A stretch of 64,000 nt of DNA from Bacteroidales bacterium (GTDB taxonomy: Bacteria > Bacteroidota > Bacteroidia > Bacteroidales > BM520), in assembly GCA_016285515.1 (NCBI GenBank), contig JAEEQW010000012.1, positions 1 through 64,000 on the forward strand, in the 5' to 3' direction. The notes beneath the pieces were generated by a model. It was not told where the DNA came from. It searched no databases and saw only the letters and a list, made by a program, of their open reading frames with translations. Shown here in pieces: positions 1 through 8,043 of this stretch. Positions within the stretch are counted from its first letter, which is position 1. Each line of letters opens with the position of its first letter. Made by a program: the position numbers and the translations under genes.

Positions 1-1
1 C

Positions 2-1819
2 GATGTGGGTAGGGACGATTGGAGCCAATGGGGCTGGAATTATTTCATAAAACTCGCAAAAGGCACTGACCCAAAAGAGTTTGAGGAGACTGCACATAAT
101 GTCGCTTTTGACCTATTTATGAAAGCATTCGACATTGACGACAGCAATATGACCGAAAAAAAAGCAGCGGATATTGAGGAATATAAAAAAATGATGTCGC
201 CTCATCTTATGTTGTTGACCGACAACTACTTTGCCGAAAATGTCGGGCATCCAGGCAAGTCGGGTGACCGTACCACAACCATCACCCTTTTGGTTATTGC
301 CGTTTTTGTGATGCTCATCGCCTTCATCAACTACATCAACTTCTTCTTTGCCATGGTACCGCTGCGCCTGAAGAGCATCAACACCCGCAAGATATTGGGC
401 AGCAGCCGCTTCCAGTTGGTGATGTCATCGATGGGCGAGTCACTGCTGATGGTGGTCATTGCCTTGGGTCTGGCGGTGGCTGTGGTTACTTTGTTCAGGC
501 AATCCACCTTGGCTGCGCTAATAGACACTCCATTGAATTTCGACAAAAACATGGGTATTGTGGCTTTGACCATCGGTATCGCATTGCTCATTTCGGTGCT
601 GGCCAGCCTTTATCCAGCTTTGTTCTCCACCTCTTTCAATCCCGCTTTTGCCTTGAAAGGTACCCTTGGCACAACTCAAAAGGGCAAAGCTTTCCGCGTT
701 GGCTTGATTGGCTTGCAGTTCACCGTTTCCATCGTGCTGATTATCTGCTCGATTTTTGTCCATCAGCAACGCAGTTTTATGATGGAGCACGATTTGGGCT
801 TCAATCAGGAAAACCTGCTTCAGTCGCACGTGACATGGGACATTGCCAACAACCGTGAGACTGTCGAGAGTCGGCTGAAATCCGATGCTGCCATTAAGGA
901 CATTGCCTGGGGCGATGGACCGTTTGTGGCCAACAACCGCCATATGGCATGGAATCGTCCGTTCAAAGATGGAGATGTGTCATGGCAGGTCTATCCCGTC
1001 TCGTGGAATTTCTTGCGTTTCATGGGCATCGACATTGTGGAGGGCCGCGACTTTACTCCTGCCGACGAACAATCGGAAAACGGGGTATATATCATCAACG
1101 AGACGGCGCAGAAAACGTACGGCATCACCACTGAAGACGAAATCAAGGGTCATAAAGCCGGCCTAGCCGAGATTGCGGGTGTTTGTAAGGACTTCAATTT
1201 CTCTCCTTTGCGCGAAAAGATTGAGCCATTCGCCTTTTATGTGTATGGTAAGGATCCGTGGAACCCGTGCATGAGGCTGTTCATCCGCACTGAAGCTGGC
1301 GTTGATACCCAAGCATTGATGGACCGTACAATAAAAACCATCAATGACCTTGACCCAACACTGGGCGATGGTTTTTCGGTTTGGATGAGACCGTTTGAAC
1401 AATCCATTGAGAACCAGTACAAAAAGGAAAACAACCTCTCGAAGTTAGTCACTTTGTTCACGGTGTTGGCCATTGTCATCTCGCTCATGGGAGTGTTCGG
1501 CTTGGTGATGTTCGAGACGGAGCATCGGCGCAAGGAAATCGGCATCCGCCGTGTGCATGGTGCCACGGTGGAGCAGATTCTGGCGATGTTCAACTCGCGT
1601 TTCGTGAAGATTGTGGTAGTGTGCTTTGTCATAGCAGTGCCCGTCAGTATCGTCATCATGCGACGCTATCTGGAGGGCTTCGCTTACCAGGTGTCGCTGC
1701 ACATCTGGGTGTTCGCCTTGGCATTAGTTGCCGTGCTGGGAGTCACCGTTGCGGTGGTCACTTTGCGGAGTCTGCGGGCGGCTACGGTGAATCCGGTGAA
1801 GTCGCTGCGGACGGAATAA
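2..1819 (+). CDS. FtsX/MacB-type ABC transporter permease (5' end outside window)
   Basis: Inner-membrane permease of the FtsX/MacB superfamily, the type that works with a separate ATPase in mechanotransmission or export of peptides and lipids. The visible 605 codons start inside the first periplasmic (MacB_PCD-like) domain. They then show membrane segments near residues 93-113, 147-167 and 186-207, a further one near 236-252 that opens the second half, a second periplasmic domain (about 255-475), and three C-terminal segments (about 480-503, 533-553, 568-588) ending in the family tail NPVKSL. The two paralogues downstream have 797 and 773 residues, so about 180 residues lie upstream of the window. 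An ATG at base 3 is in another frame and the in-frame GTG at base 5 is not a convincing start. No ATPase subunit is encoded nearby. The substrate cannot be told from sequence. Confidence 0.88.
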   Translation, partial: DVGRDDWSQWGWNYFIKLAKGTDPKEFEETAHNVAFDLFMKAFDIDDSNMTEKKAADIEEYKKMMSPHLMLLTDNYFAENVGHPGKSGDRTTTITLLVIAVFVMLIAFINYINFFFAMVPLRLKSINTRKILGSSRFQLVMSSMGESLLMVVIALGLAVAVVTLFRQSTLAALIDTPLNFDKNMGIVALTIGIALLISVLASLYPALFSTSFNPAFALKGTLGTTQKGKAFRVGLIGLQFTVSIVLIICSIFVHQQRSFMMEHDLGFNQENLLQSHVTWDIANNRETVESRLKSDAAIKDIAWGDGPFVANNRHMAWNRPFKDGDVSWQVYPVSWNFLRFMGIDIVEGRDFTPADEQSENGVYIINETAQKTYGITTEDEIKGHKAGLAEIAGVCKDFNFSPLREKIEPFAFYVYGKDPWNPCMRLFIRTEAGVDTQALMDRTIKTINDLDPTLGDGFSVWMRPFEQSIENQYKKENNLSKLVTLFTVLAIVISLMGVFGLVMFETEHRRKEIGIRRVHGATVEQILAMFNSRFVKIVVVCFVIAVPVSIVIMRRYLEGFAYQVSLHIWVFALALVAVLGVTVAVVTLRSLRAATVNPVKSLRTE

Positions 1820-1843
1820 AAAGCATAAAAAACATCGTTTTCC

Positions 1844-1914
1844 TTGTTATGCGACGATTTATTTGTATTTTTGCCGCAAAATATGCGACGATATGGAATA
1901 AATAACGTCGCAAA
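1844..1914 (+). promoter_or_regulatory. Fic gene promoter with repeated GCGACG operator-like sites
   Basis: A Bacteroidetes-type promoter is visible: TTG at 1844-1846, then 19 bases, then TATTTTTG at 1866-1873. TATGCGACGAT occurs at 1848-1858, inside the promoter spacer, and again identically at 1882-1892, just after the expected start of transcription. An inverted half-copy (CGTCGC) lies at 1906-1911. Sites overlapping the promoter on both sides suggest autorepression, perhaps by the winged-helix part of the Fic protein itself. That link is inference. Confidence 0.6.
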
Positions 1915-1925
1915 AACATGAGAGT

Positions 1926-3215
1926 ATGTATATACATGAACATGAAAATTGGACGGATTTCCGTTGGTCGGCTGAAGCGGTGGCTTTGCCTTTGGACGAG
2001 GTCTGTCGTGAACAAGGAAAACTGCTGGGTAGGTTGAGTGGCCTTGGCTTCGACAGCCAACTGAGAGCTGTGGCCGAGAACTTGACTCGCGATGTGGTCT
2101 ATTCCTCAGAGATAGAAGGCATAAGGCTCAATGCTGATGAAGTACGCTCGTCCATTGCTCGCCGTTTGGGGATTGAGGGTATGAAGTACACGCATTCGTC
2201 GCATTATGTGGAAGGCGTGGTGGCCGTGATGCTCGACGCGATGGAGCACTTTGACCAGCCTCTGACGAAGGAAAAACTCTGCGGATGGCAGTCGGCTTTT
2301 TTTCCGTCGGGCTTCAGTGAGGGTGCTTATATCGAAGTGGGGCAATACCGTACCTACGAGGAGCATATTGTCTCAGGATTTTTGGGGCGTGAGCGTGTGC
2401 ATTATATGGCCCCTTCACCTGACCGAGTGGAAGAAGAAATGCGTAAGTTCATCGACTGGTTCAATTCGGATAAGCCCATTTCTCCTGTGATACGCTCGGC
2501 CATCGTGCATCTGTGGTTCGTGTCCATACACCCCTTTGAGGACGGCAACGGTAGGTTGGCACGTATTCTTGGCGACATGTACTTGGCACGAGGCGACAAC
2601 AGCCGTCTCCGTTTCTACAACATCTCCTCCGAGATCAACCGCGATAAGAACCACTATTACGACATCCTGGAACGGGTGCAACACGGCGATGGTGACATCA
2701 CGGAGTGGGTGGTATGGTACCTGCAAACTTTGCTGGCGGCCCTCCGTGAGGCCTCGGCCACGGTGAGCATGGTGTTAAACAAGAGTTTCTTCTGGATGCG
2801 TTTCGGCAGCGTCCCGTTGACCGAACGTCAGACTAACACGCTGAACCTCTTCCTTGATGGTTACGAAGCCAAGATTACCTCCAAGACCTGGGCGAACCTA
2901 AGCAAATGCTCGAAAGACACAGCGATTCGCGATATTCAGGACTTGGTTGAGAAGCATATCCTTGTGGAGGATATTCCAGGTGCCAAACGTCCCAGCTATT
3001 CCATCAATTATGGTGGCGAGACGGATGACATCGTGAAACGTTTCAGTGATGTGGCTATCCAAGAGGAGGCAGGAGGCTTTTATCTCACTGCGGTTCTCGA
3101 CGGGAAGGCCAAGGTCAGGGAACACCTGCTCGCTTTGGATGCTGAGCGCTATCGGAAAGGTGACTTGCCTTTGGGGAATCTGTTGGCGAAGTACTGCACA
3201 TATTTGGTGGAGTGA
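1926..3215 (+). CDS. Fic-domain protein with N-terminal inhibitory helix (class II type)
   Basis: Fic enzymes transfer a nucleotide part, usually AMP, onto protein hydroxyl groups. The 429-residue protein has an N-terminal DUF4172-like region, the inhibitory-helix motif SSEIEG at 60-65 (pattern [S/T]xxxE[G/N]), and the catalytic motif HPFEDGNGRL from residue 202, with His202 as base. The part after about residue 290 looks like a winged helix-turn-helix. The active-site motif is complete, so the protein is probably active and autoinhibited in cis, as known for class II Fic proteins. The start ATG at 1926 follows a well-placed promoter with repeated operator sites. It sits between two permease genes with no partner antitoxin, consistent with a self-contained accessory cassette. 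The target is unknown. Confidence 0.9.
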   Translation: MYIHEHENWTDFRWSAEAVALPLDEVCREQGKLLGRLSGLGFDSQLRAVAENLTRDVVYSSEIEGIRLNADEVRSSIARRLGIEGMKYTHSSHYVEGVVAVMLDAMEHFDQPLTKEKLCGWQSAFFPSGFSEGAYIEVGQYRTYEEHIVSGFLGRERVHYMAPSPDRVEEEMRKFIDWFNSDKPISPVIRSAIVHLWFVSIHPFEDGNGRLARILGDMYLARGDNSRLRFYNISSEINRDKNHYYDILERVQHGDGDITEWVVWYLQTLLAALREASATVSMVLNKSFFWMRFGSVPLTERQTNTLNLFLDGYEAKITSKTWANLSKCSKDTAIRDIQDLVEKHILVEDIPGAKRPSYSINYGGETDDIVKRFSDVAIQEEAGGFYLTAVLDGKAKVREHLLALDAERYRKGDLPLGNLLAKYCTYLVE

Positions 3216-3247
3216 AGTTGGGAGTTTTTCCACAAGCAGTACAGTAA

Positions 3248-3328
3248 TCTTGGAAAAGTGTCGTAAAATGGCCTGAAAGTTCTTGGAAAAGTGTCAAAAA
3301 GATATGTTTTTTGTCTTGGATAATGACT
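3248..3328 (+). repeat. Orphan operator/promoter array, 33-bp period
   Basis: The sequence TCTTGGAAAAGTGTC occurs at 3248-3262 and identically at 3281-3295. A third, degenerate copy (TCTTGGATAATGAC) begins at 3314, so the three start exactly 33 bp apart. A weak -7-like element (GTTTTTTG, 3306-3313) lies between copies 2 and 3, the same layout as the array before the ATPase gene at 4733. No open reading frame follows on the plus strand, so this looks like the control region of a lost gene. The rest of the 180-base gap holds nothing else recognisable. Confidence 0.6.
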
Positions 3329-3395
3329 TGACGGGGCTGAAATAAGAACTGAACTCTGTTGAGACGTTGAAGAAGGAGTAAAGACACCAGAAAAA

Positions 3396-4733
3396 CTACA
3401 TTGGCCTGAACACAATCTTTTTGTTTGGAAGCTCTCTTTCACGGAGATACATCAACAGATACACAGGGAGATATATGGTTCTGTCGAGGATTTCAATGTT
3501 TTTTGTCGTATATACAAAAGCCTCTTTTATCGCATATTCCTCGTTTTTCATCACATTGCAAAGGGCGTTATGCCGTTTGTAATCCTTCCCAGATTTGATT
3601 TCTATCGGGAGAGCCTGATTGTCGTGTTCAATGACGAAATCGAGTTCTCCCTGCTTTTTACTGTTGAAATAGTATAGGTCGTAACCATGTGAACGTAGTT
3701 CTTGTGCGGCAAAATTCTCAAAAACGGCACCAAAGTTCGCATTGATTTCACCAATTATAACATTGAGTTGAAAACCGGATGAGTACATGCAGGATAGCAG
3801 GCCAACATCATTAAGAAACAATTTGAACAAGTTGCGTTGTTCATTGAGTTTCAACGGCACACAAGGTTTGTCGACATTATATGTGGGTATGGCCACCCCT
3901 GCATCGGTCAGCCAAAGGAAGCTGTTCTCGTATTTTTCGAATTTTGCTCTATCGTTCAGTGATTTTAATATAAATCTCTTGTTTTGGGCATTGAGTTCCG
4001 ACGGAATCCTGTCAAAAATCTCTTTGATTAATAGCTTCTTGTCGGCATATTTGGCAATGTCCTTTTTGTATAGTTTCAGGATGTTCTCCTGCTCGCGCCG
4101 GACATCCTGCATATTGTTGGTGTCCAGATACTTCTCCACAACAGCTGGCATTCCTCCAATCACTAGATATAGACGAAGCAACTCCATCATCTTCTCATGA
4201 ACGACAGAATCGATGGGGGTTCTCTTATCGTAGCATTCATGAAGATGCGTCATCACCTCATCGCTCATGCCCAAAGCCAATGCGAACTCTTCGAAGTCGA
4301 GCGGAAACATTTCTTTTTCAGCCATATAACCGACAGGGACGCTTCGCAAGTCTTTCAATTCGACACCTAAAAGAGAGCCGCTCATGACATAACGATAGCT
4401 TCCTTCATCGACGAGAAACTTAATCGCAGTGACGATTTCTGGACATTCCTGCACCTCGTCGAAGAAAATCAAGGTGCTGCCTGGTTCCAATTTTGTGTCG
4501 GTCAATGCAGAAATGCGCAACAGGATATCGTTTGTGTCGAGCGGATTGGCAAAGATGGTTTTGAGTTTCGGATCTTTGATGAAATTGAATTCCACAAAAT
4601 GCTTGAATGTTTCTTCGCCCACCTTGCGTATGGCATAGGTTTTTCCTACTTGTCGTGCACCTGTTACAAGAAGCGATTTCTTGTCATTCAAAAAGAAATC
4701 TTTTAAATAGTTGTAAATCTTTCTATTAATCAT
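3396..4733 (-). CDS. AAA ATPase (AAA_14) with DUF4143 PD-(D/E)XK-like domain
   Basis: A 445-residue member of the multi-copy ATPase family common in Bacteroidetes. Walker A is GARQVGKT at about 25-32 and Walker B is LIFFDEVQE at about 88-96. The C-terminal DUF4143 region keeps a nuclease-like signature, GELDF followed by PIEIKSG (about 360-382), which fits the D...ExK pattern of PD-(D/E)XK folds. The biological role of the family is not established; defence, selfish-element or toxin roles have been suggested by context only. The gene is alone, convergent with the Fic gene, and is preceded by a three-copy operator array that overlaps its promoter. Motifs appear intact, so it is probably functional. 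Confidence 0.85.
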   Translation of the reverse strand: MINRKIYNYLKDFFLNDKKSLLVTGARQVGKTYAIRKVGEETFKHFVEFNFIKDPKLKTIFANPLDTNDILLRISALTDTKLEPGSTLIFFDEVQECPEIVTAIKFLVDEGSYRYVMSGSLLGVELKDLRSVPVGYMAEKEMFPLDFEEFALALGMSDEVMTHLHECYDKRTPIDSVVHEKMMELLRLYLVIGGMPAVVEKYLDTNNMQDVRREQENILKLYKKDIAKYADKKLLIKEIFDRIPSELNAQNKRFILKSLNDRAKFEKYENSFLWLTDAGVAIPTYNVDKPCVPLKLNEQRNLFKLFLNDVGLLSCMYSSGFQLNVIIGEINANFGAVFENFAAQELRSHGYDLYYFNSKKQGELDFVIEHDNQALPIEIKSGKDYKRHNALCNVMKNEEYAIKEAFVYTTKNIEILDRTIYLPVYLLMYLRERELPNKKIVFRPM

Positions 4734-4740
4734 TTTAAAA

Positions 4741-4820
4741 TGCTTTTTTCCAACTGCAAAAATACAACTATTTTGCTTTTTTCCAACCTAAATTAGGTTA
4801 AGTTTATGCTTTTTTCCAAC
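4741..4820 (-). promoter_or_regulatory. Promoter of the ATPase gene with three operator copies at exact 33-bp period
   Basis: On the minus strand GTTGGAAAAAAGCA occurs three times, at plus coordinates 4807-4820, 4774-4787 and 4741-4754, each start exactly 33 bp from the next (about three helical turns). The TTG within the middle copy is 19 bases from a TATTTTTG -7 box (minus strand, about 4758-4765). The copies therefore lie upstream of the promoter, on its -33 element and at the transcription start. This geometry suggests cooperative repression. The core TTGGAAAA is shared with the orphan array at 3248-3328. Confidence 0.7.
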
Positions 4821-4868
4821 TTTTTCATAAAAGTAAGGAAATAGCCTGCATCTGGTTTACACGACGAT

Positions 4869-4906
4869 TGTAAAGAATCTTTACACCACTGTAAAGATTC
4901 TTTACA
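4869..4906. promoter_or_regulatory. Double palindromic enhancer (TGTAAA-N5-TTTACA x2)
   Basis: Two 17-bp palindromes, 4869-4885 (TGTAAAGAATCTTTACA) and 4890-4906 (its reverse complement), are separated by CCAC, giving 21 bp (two turns) from centre to centre. The same double element occurs at 8928-8965 before the next paralogous permease. The centre is about 74 bases upstream of a -24/-12 promoter, a normal position for an NtrC-type activator. The sigma-54 regulator encoded at 14247 is the obvious candidate to bind it (inference). Confidence 0.75.
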
Positions 4907-4960
4907 CTTTTCTTTGAATCTTAAATCTTTAAATCTTTGAATTTTAAGTAATTACATTTT

Positions 4961-4976
4961 TGGCACAATTAATGCT
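4961..4976 (+). promoter_or_regulatory. Sigma-54 (-24/-12) promoter
   Basis: TGGCACAATTAATGCT matches the sigma-54 consensus TGGCAC-N5-TTGCW with one mismatch. GG (4962-4963) and GC (4974-4975) are exactly 10 bases apart, as required. Transcription would start near 4987, giving a leader of about 30 bases before the permease start at 5017. Confidence 0.75.
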
Positions 4977-5016
4977 ATGGGATAATTAATTGTTTTAATT
5001 GTAACCTTGTAGCATT

Positions 5017-7410
5017 ATGAGCAGCTATTTGAAGTTTTTAAGCCGAAACAAACTTTACACCACCATAGAAGCCATTGGCCTCATCGTTTCCATTGCCTTC
5101 GTCATCCTGATTGGCAATTATGTGTATCAGCAGTATTCTGTCGCCTACGGCAACCCTTACCGAAACAGGGTGTATGCCGTTGGAAACCAAGATTATATGT
5201 CGCTATCGTGGTGGGACAAGGCCGTCTTTGAGGACAAGCTTCCCGAGGCCGAAGCCGTGGCCCGCATCTCTGGCTCCGACTATGACGGCTACATCACCTT
5301 CGGCGACGAGCAGCCTGTCAGAGCCTTCATCACCGAGGCCGACCCGGAGCTTTTTGAACTCTTCCCAAGCCTCATTTTGATTGACGGCAATCTCGACGTG
5401 TTCCGCCTCAAAGGGCATTGTCTCGTGTCTGAGTCACTTGCCAACCGCGCCTTCAATGGCGATGCTATTGGTAAACCGCTCAAAGTCAGTTATTTCGATG
5501 AAAAAATTGAAGGTGTGGTTTGTGGCGTGTTTAAGGATGCCGCCAACTCGATGATACCTTACACTGATGTGCTTTTCAATCCCGAATTTGAAGAGCTGTA
5601 TGCCTCGGGTAACCAAAAGCCTTTCAGTAGCATTGGGCAGTATGTGACCTTGATAAAAGTCCATGAAGGCACTGACCGTGAGCAGCTTGCGAAAAAAGTC
5701 GAGGCAGTCGGACTTCCCAATTATTCCGACGGTTTCGTGAGTGCTATGCCAATCTATAACTTGCCAGAGGTTTTTTTCAATGATAGCCAGTGGGTGTTCA
5801 AGAAAGGCAACAAGTCGGTGCTGCAAATGCTTACGGTGGTGGTTTTGTTGCTCTTGCTTTCGGCCATTTTCAACTATGTCAACCTCAACATGGCGCTTTC
5901 TGGAAAACGCGCCAAGGAGATGGCCACACGCCGGCTTCACGGTGCCACGAAAGGCCGTATTGTGATGAAGTACATCGCTGAGTCTGTGACGTTTACGGCG
6001 GTTTGTTTCATGCTGGCCTTGCTGCTGGCTGTCGCCTTGCTCCCGATGATAAACGACTTGCTAAGAGCCGTTTCGGGTGGCGAAACGGGTATCGATGCTG
6101 AGGCATTTGAGCAGTTTGTTCCTGTCCGTTTTGATTGGTCGATGGTCATTGTGGCAGCTTATCTTGTGGCGGTTGTGCTGTTGGGCACTTTGGCGGGCAT
6201 CGCGCCTGCCGCCATCGCTTCGCGTTTCGAGCCGATCGACGTGGTGCGTGGCACCTATCGGCTTCAAACCAAAAGGGTGTTCAGCAAGGTGTTCATCGTG
6301 TTCCAAAACACCATCACCATCGTCCTGATTGCCATGGCACTCCTGATGGAAGTGCAGATGCGCCACATGATGAACCGTCCCACTAACATGCGTTCAGAGG
6401 GCTTGTATTCGTTGCAATGCTGGGTGCAGGACTATTCCGATATAGTGCCGCTCATCGACCGTTTGGAGAAGATTCCGAACGTGAAAGCAGTAGGCTACGG
6501 TCGTGGTTTCGCGGGGCAGATGAACATGGGCACCAGCGTCAAAACGCCCGACGGCGAAATGGTGAACATGCAACTTATCCTGTGCGACGAGACGTATTTC
6601 GATATGCTTGGTTTGCAGGTTGTTGAGGATTTCGGCGTGCCAAAAACCAATTCGGTCTGGATGTCGAAGACTTTGGCTGAAAAACTCGCTTTGAACGACT
6701 CAACGGTGAATTATTACGCCCGACACATGCGCATCAATGGCTCTCGACCCGAGACCGTGGGCGGCGTTTATGAAGACATCCCGACACGCTCGGCTGCGTC
6801 GTCTGAACCCAACCAGTTTTCGGCGGTCATCATCGCGCGTGACGAGGACTTGATATGGGGTAACGGCGTAATGATTGATGTTTCAAACGATTATAAAGAG
6901 ACCGAAAAAGCTATTATGCAAGCCTACACCGACTATTCCGAGGAAAAGAACGGCATGTTCGTTGAACCCGCCCAAAACGGCTTTGTGAAAGACCTGATTA
7001 ATGTGCTACTCCAACCTGCGAAGATGGCTATGCGCCTGCTTGAACTCTTCATGGTGCTTTCGGTGCTGATTTCCCTGCTCGGCCTCGTTGCCATGAGCAC
7101 CTATTACAGCGAGCAAAGCACCAAGAGCATTGCCGTGCGCAAGGTGTTTGGCAGCAATGTCCACCGCGAGTTGTGGCGCACGGTGAAGGATTACATGATT
7201 CTCGTCGGCATCGCCGCACTCATCGGGATTCCGCTTGCCGTTTGGTTCTGCGGTAAATATTTGGATCGCTTTGCCTACCGCATCGAGCATTATGGTTGGA
7301 TTATCATCGTGGCGGTTATCCTTGGTGTGCTGATGGCCTTCCTGTCGGTGCTTTGGCAGACCTTGAAGGCGGCGCGGACTAATCCTGCGGAGGCGTTGAA
7401 AAAAGAATAG
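5017..7410 (+). CDS. FtsX/MacB-type ABC transporter permease
   Basis: A 797-residue inner-membrane permease. One N-terminal membrane segment (about 15-38) is followed by a periplasmic MacB_PCD domain. The first FtsX block has segments near 269-292, 323-343 and 375-398, then a segment near 425-445 opens the second periplasmic domain. The last FtsX block has segments near 672-692, 725-744 and 760-780, with the tail NPAEALKKE. The start (MSSYLKFLSRNKLYT) is nearly identical in the paralogue at 9183, so both starts are secure. The gene has its own sigma-54 promoter and upstream double palindrome, suggesting stress-responsive activation by the local NtrC-type regulator. A role in antimicrobial-peptide or envelope-stress export is inference; the ATPase partner is not in the window. 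Confidence 0.92.
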   Translation: MSSYLKFLSRNKLYTTIEAIGLIVSIAFVILIGNYVYQQYSVAYGNPYRNRVYAVGNQDYMSLSWWDKAVFEDKLPEAEAVARISGSDYDGYITFGDEQPVRAFITEADPELFELFPSLILIDGNLDVFRLKGHCLVSESLANRAFNGDAIGKPLKVSYFDEKIEGVVCGVFKDAANSMIPYTDVLFNPEFEELYASGNQKPFSSIGQYVTLIKVHEGTDREQLAKKVEAVGLPNYSDGFVSAMPIYNLPEVFFNDSQWVFKKGNKSVLQMLTVVVLLLLLSAIFNYVNLNMALSGKRAKEMATRRLHGATKGRIVMKYIAESVTFTAVCFMLALLLAVALLPMINDLLRAVSGGETGIDAEAFEQFVPVRFDWSMVIVAAYLVAVVLLGTLAGIAPAAIASRFEPIDVVRGTYRLQTKRVFSKVFIVFQNTITIVLIAMALLMEVQMRHMMNRPTNMRSEGLYSLQCWVQDYSDIVPLIDRLEKIPNVKAVGYGRGFAGQMNMGTSVKTPDGEMVNMQLILCDETYFDMLGLQVVEDFGVPKTNSVWMSKTLAEKLALNDSTVNYYARHMRINGSRPETVGGVYEDIPTRSAASSEPNQFSAVIIARDEDLIWGNGVMIDVSNDYKETEKAIMQAYTDYSEEKNGMFVEPAQNGFVKDLINVLLQPAKMAMRLLELFMVLSVLISLLGLVAMSTYYSEQSTKSIAVRKVFGSNVHRELWRTVKDYMILVGIAALIGIPLAVWFCGKYLDRFAYRIEHYGWIIIVAVILGVLMAFLSVLWQTLKAARTNPAEALKKE

Positions 7411-7451
7411 ATTTTGAAAGATTTCTTGCCGCAGGCAATAAAAAAAAGTAT

Positions 7452-7494
7452 TATCCTTGCAAAATAATATGTTCGCAATTCGCGAACAGCGAAC
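7452..7494 (+). promoter_or_regulatory. Promoter with GTTCGC/GCGAAC operator-like repeats
   Basis: A near-consensus -7 element TATCCTTG lies at 7452-7459. Just downstream are GTTCGC (7471-7476), then AATTC, then GCGAAC (7482-7487), which together form an inverted repeat. A further GCGAAC follows at 7489-7494. The position at the likely transcription start, ahead of a helix-turn-helix gene, fits autorepression. Confidence 0.5.
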
Positions 7495-7527
7495 AATTAG
7501 ATATAAATAACTAATAAATAATGTGTT

Positions 7528-8043
7528 ATGAAGCCACAAGATATTCTTATTTTGTTAAAAGAACTAACATCTAAAGGACAAAATTTGTCGTGTAGGAAAT
7601 TGGCGGAGGCTTTGGGAATGAGTGCTTCAAGCGTTAGCGAAAGTCTTGAACGATGCCGACAAGTGCAGCTTGTTGATCGTAACAAAAAACGTGTGAATAC
7701 GATAGCTCTACAAGAGTTTCTTATACATGGTCTTCAATATGTGTTCCCTGCTGTAACAGGGCGTGTCGTCCGTGGTGTACCCACATATATAAGTGCTTCT
7801 CCTTTACAAGATAAAATAGCTAATAGTAATGAGAGTTATGTATGGCATTATGCCAAAGGAAACGCACGTGGGCAACAAATCGAACCGTTATATTCATCGG
7901 TGCCGGAAGCTGCGCTTCAGGATAACGATTTATATCAGTTGCTGGTCATCGCAGATACACTGCGAGTCGGTCGTGCACGCGAAAAAGAGATAGCTATTGA
8001 AGAACTCACAAAACACATCAACCGCTATGTCCAAAACCAATAA
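7528..8043 (+). CDS. Winged-helix/HTH transcriptional regulator
   Basis: A 171-residue protein with an N-terminal helix-turn-helix (about residues 4-50, including the recognition-like stretch NLSCRKLAEALGMSASSVSE). The C-terminal half carries a conserved-looking motif (RGVPTYISASPL, then YAKGNARGQQIEPLY) that I recall from regulators paired with small nucleotidyltransferase genes; I cannot name the Pfam family. The downstream start codon (8027) overlaps its last 17 bases, so the two genes are translationally coupled. Its original partner appears to be largely replaced (see the next gene). A base-composition shift toward A/T relative to the flanking permeases suggests it arrived by transfer. 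Upstream GTTCGC repeats probably are its operator. Confidence 0.7.
   Translation: MKPQDILILLKELTSKGQNLSCRKLAEALGMSASSVSESLERCRQVQLVDRNKKRVNTIALQEFLIHGLQYVFPAVTGRVVRGVPTYISASPLQDKIANSNESYVWHYAKGNARGQQIEPLYSSVPEAALQDNDLYQLLVIADTLRVGRAREKEIAIEELTKHINRYVQNQ

Noticed and set aside
1926-4733. Fic gene and ATPase as one toxin-antitoxin operon
   Set aside because: The two genes are convergent with separate promoters and operator sequences; the Fic protein already has its own inhibitory helix.
3248-4820. CRISPR-like regular spacing (33 bp) of repeats
   Set aside because: Only three copies per array, repeats of 14-15 bp, spacers containing promoter elements, and no cas genes; promoter operator arrays explain it better.
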